64,000 nt of DNA from Flavobacteriales bacterium (GTDB lineage: Bacteria > Bacteroidota > Bacteroidia > UBA10329): NCBI GenBank assembly GCA_021739625.1, contig JAIPBJ010000005.1, positions 1-64,000 of the forward strand, read 5' to 3'. A program made the position numbers and the translations under genes. The notes below the pieces were generated by a model that did not search any database, was not told the origin of the DNA, and saw only the letters and a list, made by a program, of their open reading frames with translations. Numbering within the stretch: position 1 is the stretch's first letter; each line of letters begins with the position of its first letter. Shown one piece after another: positions 37,283 to 45,787 of this stretch.

Positions 37283-38086
37283 ATGAGCTCAGCATTGACC
37301 GTTCTACGCTTCATCTTTTTCCCGTTCGTCCATCGGCTGCGTATGGGCGAGGGCGGGCTGGTGCTGTTCAATGCCCTTCATGCCGCATTCGCATTTCCCG
37401 ATGACCCTTTCAGAGTTGTGGCAGAGACCATGATATCGCTGTTGGCGCTGATGGCGTTGTATGGTGTCAACGATCACGTGGACAGGCATCGCGACCTTGG
37501 CAATGCGAAGAAGGATGCGGTCTTTACAAGGTCGGTCATTGACCATGGATCTTTGTTCCTCGGTGTTCACGTGGTGTTGAGCATGGTGGCCGTTCTGCTT
37601 TCCCTGCTTGTTTCAGGCTCACTGCAGGGCATCTTGCTGATCCTGTTGCTGGGTGTGAACTCCGCTTATTCCCTGCGATTGAAATCGGTGCCGATCCTCG
37701 ACATCGTTGCAGTTGTTTTCTGGGGCGGGCTCTATGTGGGCATCACCGGAAATCCTGATCTGTTGCTGATGCTTGCCGCAGGCCTGATGACCGGGACCGC
37801 TCACGTTTTTCAGATGATCACCGACCGCGACACAGATAGCAGCACAGGTGTGAACACTACACTTGTGCGAATGCCCGGAAAGGTCATGGGCCTGCTTGTG
37901 ACCCTGTCAGGGCTGCTTGCCATTGCGGTCATGCCCCTTGTCCCTGTCATTTGGACAGTGCTGTGCCTTGTTCCTCCCCTGATGTTCGGCATCGGTAGTG
38001 GTGTCGTGGTCTCTTGGCATGTTTCCCGTCTCAGTTTCTCCATTCTTTGGATAGCATCACTATATCATCTCTATGGAGGCATTTAA
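37283..38086 (+). CDS. UbiA-family prenyltransferase-like membrane protein
   Basis: 267 aa with about eight membrane helices. The first Asp-rich motif NDHVDRHRD (Asn63, Asp64, Asp67, Asp71) matches the UbiA NDxxDxxxD signature, and a second acidic cluster TDRDTD (Asp181, 183, 185) lies where the second Mg-diphosphate site belongs. UbiA enzymes join a prenyl diphosphate to an aromatic ring or another small acceptor (quinones, haem O, archaeal lipids, decaprenyl-phosphoribose). It heads a rightward operon with a radical SAM protein, a JmjC-like oxygenase and a flippase-like protein. No quinone-pathway genes are near, so a cluster-specific prenylation is more likely. Confidence 0.82.
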   Translation: MSSALTVLRFIFFPFVHRLRMGEGGLVLFNALHAAFAFPDDPFRVVAETMISLLALMALYGVNDHVDRHRDLGNAKKDAVFTRSVIDHGSLFLGVHVVLSMVAVLLSLLVSGSLQGILLILLLGVNSAYSLRLKSVPILDIVAVVFWGGLYVGITGNPDLLLMLAAGLMTGTAHVFQMITDRDTDSSTGVNTTLVRMPGKVMGLLVTLSGLLAIAVMPLVPVIWTVLCLVPPLMFGIGSGVVVSWHVSRLSFSILWIASLYHLYGGI

Positions 38087-39077
38087 ACTGATGCAGATGG
38101 CCTCGGCCTATGGGCAAAGCCTGCTCTCCTACCATCTTGGCGGGGCCCCAAGTCCGTTCTCGGCCTCCTTTGCCGTGTCGAACCGCTGCAATCTGCGTTG
38201 CTCCTATTGCAATTTCCCACTGATGGAGGAGCCTGAACTCACCCTTGCTCAGGTGGACACGCTCTTCGACAGGCTGCGCGAAATGGGTGTGAGGCGTTTG
38301 GGGATCCTGGGCGGAGAACCGCTGTATAGAAGCGATATCATCGACATCATCCACCAGGCGAAAAAGAAGGACTTCTTCATCAGCCTCAACACCAATCTGC
38401 TGCTCTATCCCAAATTCAGGGACCGACTGGCAGATGTGGACCATTTCTTCACCAGTCTTGACGGTGACCCCGAGAAGCACGAATTGAACAGGGGAAAACA
38501 GAGCTACGACAAGATACTTTCTGCAATACGCGACATCGTGGGACGGGGGAAACCACTGACCGCGATCTGCGTGGTCACAGAGCCCGACAGGGCCATGGCC
38601 GACTACTTGCTCGCGTTGGCCGATAGGGAGCATATCCAGATCCATTTTCAGCCCGAATGCTTCGATACCGAGATTGTGCTGCGCTCGGCAGATGACAGTA
38701 TGAATCAGACCGCGATCCGCGAATTCTGGCACTATCTTGCCACCTGCAAGCGCCAAGGTGCATCGATAGCCAGCTCTGCCGACTATCTCGAATACATAGC
38801 CAACTGGGAGGATTTCCGGAAATCATCGGTCCTGGACATGGATTCGAAATGCGCTGCAGGCCGGGGATTCCTGTTTGTGGACAGCACCGGACACGCCTAT
38901 CCCTGCGCCTACACCAAGGGCAAGGCCGAAGGGGTGAATCTGCTGAGGGAGGATTGGAGGGGGACTTTCAAGCACACTCCGTGTACCCGATGCATAGTGG
39001 GCCCCATGTTGGAATTCAACCTACTTTTCAACCGGCCTGTCCGATCAGTGTTCAACGCTCTGAAACAGTATGGTTGA
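38073..39077 (+). CDS. Radical SAM protein with SPASM-like C-terminal cysteines
   Basis: 334 aa, overlapping the UbiA gene by 14 bp. The cluster motif is CNLRCSYC (Cys 39, 43, 46), followed by GGEPLYR (the GGEP SAM contact) and a standard partial TIM barrel. Four further Cys (260, 278, 304, 307) sit in a C-terminal segment like a SPASM/twitch domain, so an auxiliary Fe-S cluster is likely. Relatives include MoaA-like enzymes, peptide maturases and sugar dehydrogenases. There is no precursor peptide gene nearby, so RiPP maturation is not supported. Its coupling to UbiA suggests action on the prenylated product or its acceptor. Confidence 0.87.
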   Translation: MEAFKLMQMASAYGQSLLSYHLGGAPSPFSASFAVSNRCNLRCSYCNFPLMEEPELTLAQVDTLFDRLREMGVRRLGILGGEPLYRSDIIDIIHQAKKKDFFISLNTNLLLYPKFRDRLADVDHFFTSLDGDPEKHELNRGKQSYDKILSAIRDIVGRGKPLTAICVVTEPDRAMADYLLALADREHIQIHFQPECFDTEIVLRSADDSMNQTAIREFWHYLATCKRQGASIASSADYLEYIANWEDFRKSSVLDMDSKCAAGRGFLFVDSTGHAYPCAYTKGKAEGVNLLREDWRGTFKHTPCTRCIVGPMLEFNLLFNRPVRSVFNALKQYG

Positions 39078-39087
39078 GGGCCATCAG

Positions 39088-39879
39088 ATGAATTCCGAAA
39101 GCCCCAACATCCTACGGATCCCATGTCCTGATAACAGGACCTTCTTCAAGGATTTCGTAAATCCGGGCATCCCGGTCATCCTCACCGACCTGCAGAACGG
39201 ATGGAAGGCGCGTGAACTGTGGGATACGGCCTATTTGAGGATGATCTGTGGCGACAGCCGGGTAGGAACGATGCGCCTCACTGACGGCCTGTGCGATGTG
39301 GACACCTATTCTGAGCGGCCTGAACACAGGATGGCCCTCTCTGAAGTGCTCGATGCGGTGGATGCCGGAGTGCTTGATGGTGGAAGGGTCATCGCCTCAC
39401 CGACCGATAGTTTCGGCAGCAGGCTGATAGATGATTATTCGGTCCCGACCTACTGTGAAGGCAAGCGGTTCTTCCGTTCGAGGATCTATGTGGGACCGAA
39501 AGGAACTGTGACATCGCTGCATCAGGACCTGCCGGAGAATCTCTACACTTTGGTCCATGGCCGAAAACGCATAGCACTTTTTCATCCGAACGACTCAGGT
39601 CATCTTTATCGGAATCCGTTCTGGCATCGCCATCCCAATTTTTCACAGGTCGATCCCGAATGGCCGGATTCCGCCCGCTTCCCAAAGTTCAATCAGACGA
39701 CACCCATCACCGTTGACCTTGCTGCTGGCGAGACGCTCTATATCCCCGCACTCTGGTGGCACCACCTCCGGAATCTTGAACTGTCCATCGCCATGAGTTT
39801 CTGGTGGCCCGAGGGCTGGCGTCTCCCCATCGCTTGGGCCGCAGCCCGTTACAAGGCTCTGACCTCCACGAATGTATAG
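39088..39879 (+). CDS. JmjC/cupin_8-type Fe(II)/2-oxoglutarate oxygenase
   Basis: 263 aa from ATG 39088, preceded by GAGGG at a good distance; an ATG at 39070 inside the upstream gene is less likely. Fold marks: NPGIPVILTDLQNGWKA near the N-terminus, SLHQDLPENLYTLVHGRKR (His-x-Asp), and LYIPALWWHHLRNLE with the distal His. This is the factor-inhibiting-HIF/JmjC type, a third oxygenase fold in the cluster. Family members hydroxylate proteins, lipid-bound or small substrates. Its operon places it with the UbiA and radical SAM enzymes. Confidence 0.85.
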   Translation: MNSESPNILRIPCPDNRTFFKDFVNPGIPVILTDLQNGWKARELWDTAYLRMICGDSRVGTMRLTDGLCDVDTYSERPEHRMALSEVLDAVDAGVLDGGRVIASPTDSFGSRLIDDYSVPTYCEGKRFFRSRIYVGPKGTVTSLHQDLPENLYTLVHGRKRIALFHPNDSGHLYRNPFWHRHPNFSQVDPEWPDSARFPKFNQTTPITVDLAAGETLYIPALWWHHLRNLELSIAMSFWWPEGWRLPIAWAAARYKALTSTNV

Positions 39880-39930
39880 CTACAGCACAGCCTCCAGTGT
39901 TTACAGCCTCCATCCGTCCATCATAGAACA

Positions 39931-40962
39931 ATGAACCTGAGTCAGCTCATACCGAAGGCCCGTTGGCAGGATGTCATCGGGCTTGGCATCAGTGGTTTGT
40001 TGTTCTGGCTCACTTTCCGCAACACGTCCTCAGAGATATGGAACTTGAGGCTCACCCCCGGTCAGTTGTGCCTGCTGTCGGTCTCGATGCTCAGCTTTGT
40101 GCTCACCACGGCCGTGCAGGCCTATCGGATGCGATGGTTCATCGCCAATGATGGCCGACCGATGTCCAGCTCAAGCGCATTCAGCTCGCTCTACATCGGG
40201 GGCTTCTACAATGCCCTGCTGCCCGGCAATCTTGGTGAACTCGTCAAGGGCCGCCATTTTGCCATGAAGAACCGGATCCATTTCAGTACGGCAATGGCCT
40301 GCTGGGTGGCTGAGAAGTTCGCTGACGGCATAACGATGGCGGTATTGGCCACAGTTCTGCTTCTGTCCCCATTAGAAAGTACTCCCTTGCGCTGGGTCAT
40401 CCTGATACCGGTGGTGGGAGCTGCGGTCAGCATCGTGTTTCTGACTGTAGCTCTGGCCTCACCGGGCCTGTTGAAGCAGTTGTTCAGGCTCATCCCATCA
40501 AAGCGGTTGGCGGTGTTCATGCTACGGTCATTCCTGATCTTCAAGGGCCGGCTGTTCGGCAAGGACTGGAAGATCCCCGCTGTTTTCGTCTCCGGGGCTT
40601 TGCTGATGGGTGTTCTCAATGCCGTCAACTTCGGTCTGAACCTTCATGTGGCGGGAGTCCCGTCAGAGCTCATCACTCCGGGCAACCTGACGGTGTTTGT
40701 CCTGTTGGTTGCGGTGGTGATGTTCGTGCCCTCTGCACCCTCATCGGTCGGGGTGATCCACTTCGGCATCTATTCTGCCCTGGTCGTCATGGCCGAAATT
40801 GAGGGATTCGCCATCACTCAGGAACTGAAGGACACGTTCGTCTTCACCTCGGTGCTGTTCCACCTCTGCTATTTCATCCCGGAGACCCTTCTTGGAGCCT
40901 TTTTTGTCATCAAGGAACGGAGGGTCATCTTCTCGATGCGAAGCACCGAACCCTTGGGATAA
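39931..40962 (+). CDS. Flippase-like membrane protein (lysylphosphatidylglycerol synthase TM-domain family)
   Basis: 343 aa with eight or so membrane helices and no soluble enzyme domain. Motifs of the LPG_synthase_TM/UPF0104 family are present: FYNALLPGNLGELVKG and VPSAPSSVGVIHFG. Stand-alone members occur in glycan and hopanoid clusters (AglD- and HpnL-like) and are thought to move or modify lipids. As last gene of the UbiA operon it may translocate the prenylated product. That role is inferred from context. Confidence 0.85.
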   Translation: MNLSQLIPKARWQDVIGLGISGLLFWLTFRNTSSEIWNLRLTPGQLCLLSVSMLSFVLTTAVQAYRMRWFIANDGRPMSSSSAFSSLYIGGFYNALLPGNLGELVKGRHFAMKNRIHFSTAMACWVAEKFADGITMAVLATVLLLSPLESTPLRWVILIPVVGAAVSIVFLTVALASPGLLKQLFRLIPSKRLAVFMLRSFLIFKGRLFGKDWKIPAVFVSGALLMGVLNAVNFGLNLHVAGVPSELITPGNLTVFVLLVAVVMFVPSAPSSVGVIHFGIYSALVVMAEIEGFAITQELKDTFVFTSVLFHLCYFIPETLLGAFFVIKERRVIFSMRSTEPLG

Positions 40963-40994
40963 GTGGTGTGATCCATGCCGGCCGAGGCCGCCTG

Positions 40995-41849
40995 TCATGT
41001 GCGTTCACCTGTGCCAAGCCACGTCCTCAGTTTGGAGAGCAGCCCCTTGCCATCTTCGCTCCGGTCTGCAAGGAACGCTGGCATTTCGACCTCGGGCTGC
41101 GCAACCTCCTTCAACTTGGTCAATATCTCAGGCCCCTTCTGAATGTCACCTGTCATGAAGAACTCCACACTGCTCTCATAGACTTCCACTTTACCATCAC
41201 GGCCGAAATAGTAGAACATCTTCGCTTCATCGGGGATGATGCCGAACACGGCCGCCACGCGAAGCTCATCGGTGAGATTAGGATCTGAGGCATGGAACAG
41301 GCGGTGGTCGTAGATGAGTGCCTGACCCGCTTTCATGTGCAGCGGCACCATCCGCTTCCATATCTCTTCCTGCACCTGCTGAAATGCATCAGGAATGCTC
41401 GGGCCTCTGAAATTCCGCACCCACCCATGGCTGCCCGGCATCACACGGATGGCCCCGTTCCGCCCATTCAGATCCACAAGCGGCACCCAGATGTTGAAAG
41501 AGCGGTACTTCTCCTCATCCACAATGTTCCAGTCCTGATGCGGGTGAAGGCGGTCCTTCTGGGTGTTCGATTTCACCACGAACGACCCTCCCAATGCACG
41601 GCATCCGATGAAATACCGTGATATGGGCCTTTCGAATGCCTGTTTTATCCCGTCATTCATCCTGTTGCGGAATGGAATGTCGGCAGAGTGGGCGGTGGCA
41701 TAGAAGCCGTTGACCCCTTGCGGATGGTTTTCGAGGAAAAAAGCCTTTAGTTCCCGCACCGTATCCGCATCGAGGAACGGCACGACCACATAACCGTCCT
41801 TCAGAAGGGTGCTGTCCAGTTGGTCGTCACTCAGAATCCGTTGCACCAT
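40995..41849 (-). CDS. PhyH-family Fe(II)/2-oxoglutarate dioxygenase
   Basis: 284 aa. N-terminal element KDGYVVVPFLDADTV; iron ligands HQD 104-106 (HPHQDWNIVDEE) and His 186 (LFHASDPN), with Arg 197. NIWVPLVDLNGRNGAI gives the core strand. The C-terminal ~50 residues after the fold are charged and unlike the other copies. It is the last of five PhyH genes in one leftward run, 2 bp after the upstream stop. Complete active site, so probably functional. Substrate unknown. Confidence 0.88.
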   Translation of the reverse strand: MVQRILSDDQLDSTLLKDGYVVVPFLDADTVRELKAFFLENHPQGVNGFYATAHSADIPFRNRMNDGIKQAFERPISRYFIGCRALGGSFVVKSNTQKDRLHPHQDWNIVDEEKYRSFNIWVPLVDLNGRNGAIRVMPGSHGWVRNFRGPSIPDAFQQVQEEIWKRMVPLHMKAGQALIYDHRLFHASDPNLTDELRVAAVFGIIPDEAKMFYYFGRDGKVEVYESSVEFFMTGDIQKGPEILTKLKEVAQPEVEMPAFLADRSEDGKGLLSKLRTWLGTGERT

Positions 41850-41851
41850 TT

Positions 41852-42805
41852 TCAGTTGCTGAAAAATGAAGTGAGCCTTTTCAGGAACGAAGCACGTGCC
41901 ACCGGTGGTGCGAAATTGGTCTCAACAGCATCGTCCTCCATCGGCCCGTTCATCGCAAATCCTGCCCCTTCCTTCATTTCACGCAGTTTTTTCCGCAGTT
42001 CTTCCCTTTCAAGAATGGGAGAGACATAAGGGATGTGCCCGATCGGCCTGCCCATCGCGGGGCGCTGCATGATGGCCTCGGAAAAATTCTCGAAGCGGAT
42101 GAGGAAGTCATCGTCCATCTCGCGCACCTCCAGCTCCTCGCGGTCGGGTTCCCTGTAATGGAAATACATCTGCGCGCCTGCCGATTTCACCCCTGCGGTG
42201 ATGGCCTTGCGCACATTGCCGCTGCGGTTGGGCGGGCTGTAATGGATTACGCTCTGGTTGAGGATGACGGCCGTACCCGCCTTCACCTCCATCGGCACCA
42301 GTTCCTGCACCACCAGATCGTCATTGCCCGAGAAGAAGAACGGTACGGTAGGGGCGCGCACCACATTCAAATGGTCGAAATGACTGCCGGGCAATATCAT
42401 CAGCGCTCCGTTCTCCAGCGTCACATCGCAGAGTGGCACCCAGCAGTTGAGCGCCACGTGCTGCGTCTCGTCCACGATGGTCCAGTCCTGATGTGGGGCC
42501 AGTGCGCTGTTCTCGCCCGGCACCTTGTAGAGGAATGCCCCACCAAAGGGCGCGTAGTCCGTGAAAAGTTCCGCATACCTGCGGCTGAACACCTCCACTA
42601 TGGCATCGCTCGCCCGCTTCTTGTAGGAGAGATCGTTGCTGTAGCTGCCGCTGAAGAACCCGCTGCCGCCCAGTTCGGGGTGCAGTTCATCGAAGAGCGC
42701 ATCGAGCCGCGCCACCTCCTCCGCGCTCAGGAACGGCTGCACAAGGAAGCCCTGCCTGTCGAAGGTCTGCTGGTGGGAGTCGGAGAGGAAGATGCGTTTC
42801 GCCAT
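41852..42805 (-). CDS. PhyH-family Fe(II)/2-oxoglutarate dioxygenase
   Basis: 317 aa. FDRQGFLVQPFLSAEE at the N-terminus; ligands HQD 105-107 (APHQDWTIVDET), His 188 (VIHYSPPN) and Arg 199. A tail of about 70 residues (CVxP-poor, charged, ending FLKRLTSFFSN) resembles the tails of the two next PhyH proteins upstream (FFQRLKELVS and FSRLKKVFA), a shared short amphipathic C-terminus that may dock to a partner or the membrane. Its ATG overlaps the stop of the upstream gene (ATGA). Confidence 0.88.
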   Translation of the reverse strand: MAKRIFLSDSHQQTFDRQGFLVQPFLSAEEVARLDALFDELHPELGGSGFFSGSYSNDLSYKKRASDAIVEVFSRRYAELFTDYAPFGGAFLYKVPGENSALAPHQDWTIVDETQHVALNCWVPLCDVTLENGALMILPGSHFDHLNVVRAPTVPFFFSGNDDLVVQELVPMEVKAGTAVILNQSVIHYSPPNRSGNVRKAITAGVKSAGAQMYFHYREPDREELEVREMDDDFLIRFENFSEAIMQRPAMGRPIGHIPYVSPILEREELRKKLREMKEGAGFAMNGPMEDDAVETNFAPPVARASFLKRLTSFFSN

Positions 42806-43770
42806 CAGGAAACCAGTTCTTTCAAACGCTGGAAGAATCCCCGCCTCGGCTCAATTGCTACAGGCGTTTCCTCTGGGGCCATCCCCACTTTGGGCGCGGC
42901 CTCCTCAATGAGCCTGCGGGCATTGGTGCGGCCGAATTCGCGGTCCATGAACTCTACGGTCAGCTCGGGGAATTCGTAGTCCATCAGGCCGAGGGATTGG
43001 CCCACCTTGGGGCGGTCGTGGATGTTGCTGCCGAACTGCTCGAAGTCGGTCATAAAGGTGTCGCTCTGCGCGAAGAGTTCCACCTTGTCGGGGTGCGCAT
43101 CGGTGAAATAGCAGGTGCGGAACTCCGCGTCTTTGTGCGTGAAATAGGTGTTGGTGACGATGCGTGGACTGTCAGAGTAGTTGGGCGGTGAGAAATGGAT
43201 GATGCTTTGGTCGAAGAACACGGCCTGGCCCGCCTTCACCATCACGGGGTGGAGGTAATCTATCATCCCGTCCATCATGTTGCCGAACATGTCGCGTATG
43301 GAACTTCCGCGATAAGTGGGGTGGATGCGGTGGCTCTTGGGAAGCACGAAGAGGCCCCCGTTCTGCACCGTCAGATCGACCAGCGGCACCCAGATGTTGA
43401 TGCCCGTGAAGCGGCTCTCATCCACCAGTGTCATGTCCTGATGCACGCACATGCCGCTCTCGGCATCCGCCCCCTTGACGATGAAACTGCCGTTCATCAC
43501 CTTCACATCCATACAGTATTCGGAGATGGAACGTTGGCACATGCGCTGAATCTCGTGGTCGGCCGTCTGCCGATATTCCTTGTCGGGCGAGAAGGTGCTG
43601 GGGAAGAAGCCTTTCGCGTCCTGCGGGTGCAGGCGGTGGTAAAGTGCGGTGAGTTCCGCTATCTCCTCTGGCGTGTAGAACGGCAGGATGATGTAGCCAT
43701 CGCGCTCGAACCGCTCCTGATGCTCCTCGGAACGGAACACGCGCTTCATCTTCTCTGGGAACTGGAACAT
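42805..43770 (-). CDS. PhyH-family Fe(II)/2-oxoglutarate dioxygenase
   Basis: 321 aa from ATG 43770 (ATG 43749, at MKRVFRSEEH, is an alternative start). ERDGYIILPFYTPEEI; ligands HQD 110-112 (CVHQDMTLVDES), His 192 (IIHFSPPN) and Arg 203. The Trp usually after HQD is Met here. The tail ends in RGFFQRLKELVS. It is separated from the double-PhyH gene by 100 bp that hold a short repeat, the longest gap within the five-gene PhyH run. Confidence 0.88.
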   Translation of the reverse strand: MFQFPEKMKRVFRSEEHQERFERDGYIILPFYTPEEIAELTALYHRLHPQDAKGFFPSTFSPDKEYRQTADHEIQRMCQRSISEYCMDVKVMNGSFIVKGADAESGMCVHQDMTLVDESRFTGINIWVPLVDLTVQNGGLFVLPKSHRIHPTYRGSSIRDMFGNMMDGMIDYLHPVMVKAGQAVFFDQSIIHFSPPNYSDSPRIVTNTYFTHKDAEFRTCYFTDAHPDKVELFAQSDTFMTDFEQFGSNIHDRPKVGQSLGLMDYEFPELTVEFMDREFGRTNARRLIEEAAPKVGMAPEETPVAIEPRRGFFQRLKELVS

Positions 43771-43783
43771 CTTCTATTTATCT

Positions 43784-43837
43784 GCGAATTACGAATGTAT
43801 GTATCAACGAATTACGAATGAGAACGAATATACGAAT
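43784..43837. repeat. Intergenic ACGAATTACGAAT-type short repeats
   Basis: Between two PhyH genes, GCGAATTACGAAT (43784-43796), ACGAATTACGAAT (43807-43819) and ACGAATATACGAAT (43824-43837) recur in direct orientation at ~17-23 bp spacing. The same motif appears upstream of the last PhyH gene at 46729. Function unknown. Confidence 0.65.
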
Positions 43838-43870
43838 GGGTAGGGGCGCAGCAACCAGAAACATCGAACC

Positions 43871-45787
43871 TTAAACGCCTACGAGCCTCCGTTTCACCTC
43901 AGTCACGATATTCTTCGGGCTGTATTTCTCAAAGAAATTGCGGTCATCCACCCACACCCATTCCTTTTCGGGTTCGGGAGCAGTTTCTGGCATCGGTTCC
44001 TGTTTCGCTATCGGCTGTTCCTGCTGGGCCGCATTGATATTTCCGAAGGTAGCCGCCAGCTTCTCGCACATCGGCACGTTGTATTCATTCCCTGCCGCTT
44101 TGATGATGGCCACGAGTTCCTCGCTGGTGTAGTCGGTGAACTCGTAAGGCACTTCCACGGGTTTGCCATAGCCCTCGATCAGTTCGCCACGGTCGTACAT
44201 TTTCGACAGGGAGGCGTTCTCATACTTCAGGAAGAAATCGGGATCCACGTTGTAGCGCAGCATGGTCTTGAACTGGCCATCGGGCTTCATGTAATAGTGT
44301 ACGAGCTGCGCGTCCTTCTGCGTGATGCCCACGCCAGCGGCCAGACGCACGAAGTCTGTGGTGTTGGGCGGTGAGGCGTGGAATGTGCGGTTGTCGAACA
44401 TCAGAAGTTCACCGGCCTTCACATTCAGCGTGTGCAGGTAGGGGAATATGCTGAACATGTGGTCGCTGAGCGGCACAGGGGTCTGCGGGCTGGGCGATGG
44501 TCGCTTGTTCCGCATGAAACGGTGGCTGCCACGTATCACGCCCAGACCCCCATTCTCAAGGTCGGTGTCCACCAATGCGATCCAGCAGGTGATGGAGCAG
44601 AACCCGTCCTCCTCGCGGTCCACGAAACTCCAGTCCTGATGTGCGGGCACCACGCCTTTGGGGTTCGGTTCCTTCACCACAAAGCTGCTTACGAACGGCT
44701 TGAAGTCCTTCAGATGCTCCTCCATCCTTGGCAGGGCCACGCCCCAGATCTTTTCGCGCACCCTGCGGCACAGTTCCTTGTCGGCCTGATCCATGCTCAC
44801 ATGGAAACCGTAACCTTTCACGTCTGTGAGGTTCAGGGATTCATAATAGCTTTTCAGGTCGGTCACCTCGTCCGCGTTCAGCAGCGGGAAGACCGCAAAG
44901 CCTTCCTTCTCAAAAAAGATCTGCTTCTCGGCATCCCTGAACAGCGGAATCATCTTGTAGCTCATCATGGCCTGTTGTGTCTGGTAGTTATGCATGGCAC
45001 GCTGATACTCGCCCAGCGTCACGGCCTTCGGGGTGTAGGCGAAGGTATCGGTCTTTGTGCCGATGCTGGGCCGTTGGCCTATCTGCGTGTTGTATTCCTG
45101 AAAGAAATGGTCGGGCACAGCGAATTGCTCCACCTGACCCTCTTCGTTCCTGTGGTAGAAAAGCAGTCCGGCCTCTTCAGCGATGAGTCCGTAGGTCACT
45201 GCGATGCGGGGTTCGGCAGAGGTGTTGGGCGGTGAGGCGTGCAGCAGTGCCTGGTTGAAGATGATGGCCTCGCCCGCCTTCAGTGGCACGGTGCGGAGGT
45301 CGGGGCGCATCTCCGCGTGGATGTCGCGGAAAGGGTCGGGAAGTGTGGGCGACCGCAGCGCATCGCTGAAACGGTGACTGCCCGCAATGACCTGCACGGC
45401 CCCGTTCGCCTCGTCCGTGTCCTGCAAAGCGCACCAGATCGTGACCGAGCAGAACCGTGTTTCATCGACCATCGTCCAATCCTGATGGATGGGCATTTCG
45501 CCCTGCGGCCCGGGAGATTTGCTGAGAAAGCAACTTCCAAGTTTCCTTATCGGATTGAAAAGCCCCGAAACCTTGGGGCCGAACACCTCCTCCACGCGGT
45601 CGTTCACGCGCTGTTTCTCCTCCGTGTCCGTGCTGAAACTGCTGCTGTGGAAGCCTGCTGGAACCGTTGGGAGGGTTTCATGAAAGACCGCCCGCAGTGC
45701 GGCCACCTCCGCCTCCGACAGGAACGGCACGGTCACGTAGCCGTCAAGGGCGAAACGGGAGTTGAGGACGGGAGATTGGAAGAGCAT
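43871..45787 (-). CDS. Two-domain PhyH-family dioxygenase (tandem catalytic domains)
   Basis: 638 aa from ATG 45787, which overlaps the upstream stop (ATGA); a TTG one codon earlier is less likely. Domain 1: HQD 101-103 (IHQDWTMVDE), His 183 (LLHASPPN), Arg 194. Domain 2: HQD 383-385 (AHQDWSFVDRE), His 470 (TFHASPPN), Arg 481. Both sets of ligands are complete. After domain 2 an acidic, Gln/Pro-rich linker (~590-615) precedes a basic C-terminus (KNIVTEVKRRLVGV). This is the second double-domain PhyH gene in the cluster. Its domains differ from those at 31154, so the fusions may have arisen separately. Confidence 0.88.
   Translation of the reverse strand: MLFQSPVLNSRFALDGYVTVPFLSEAEVAALRAVFHETLPTVPAGFHSSSFSTDTEEKQRVNDRVEEVFGPKVSGLFNPIRKLGSCFLSKSPGPQGEMPIHQDWTMVDETRFCSVTIWCALQDTDEANGAVQVIAGSHRFSDALRSPTLPDPFRDIHAEMRPDLRTVPLKAGEAIIFNQALLHASPPNTSAEPRIAVTYGLIAEEAGLLFYHRNEEGQVEQFAVPDHFFQEYNTQIGQRPSIGTKTDTFAYTPKAVTLGEYQRAMHNYQTQQAMMSYKMIPLFRDAEKQIFFEKEGFAVFPLLNADEVTDLKSYYESLNLTDVKGYGFHVSMDQADKELCRRVREKIWGVALPRMEEHLKDFKPFVSSFVVKEPNPKGVVPAHQDWSFVDREEDGFCSITCWIALVDTDLENGGLGVIRGSHRFMRNKRPSPSPQTPVPLSDHMFSIFPYLHTLNVKAGELLMFDNRTFHASPPNTTDFVRLAAGVGITQKDAQLVHYYMKPDGQFKTMLRYNVDPDFFLKYENASLSKMYDRGELIEGYGKPVEVPYEFTDYTSEELVAIIKAAGNEYNVPMCEKLAATFGNINAAQQEQPIAKQEPMPETAPEPEKEWVWVDDRNFFEKYSPKNIVTEVKRRLVGV

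Noticed and set aside
37283-39077. RiPP maturation system around the SPASM-like radical SAM protein
   Set aside because: I found no short precursor-peptide gene or RiPP recognition domain next to it.
37283-40962. Hopanoid biosynthesis (UbiA, radical SAM and HpnL-like flippase reminiscent of hpn genes)
   Set aside because: No squalene-hopene cyclase or squalene synthase genes are present, and the radical SAM protein has SPASM-like cysteines rather than the HpnH layout.
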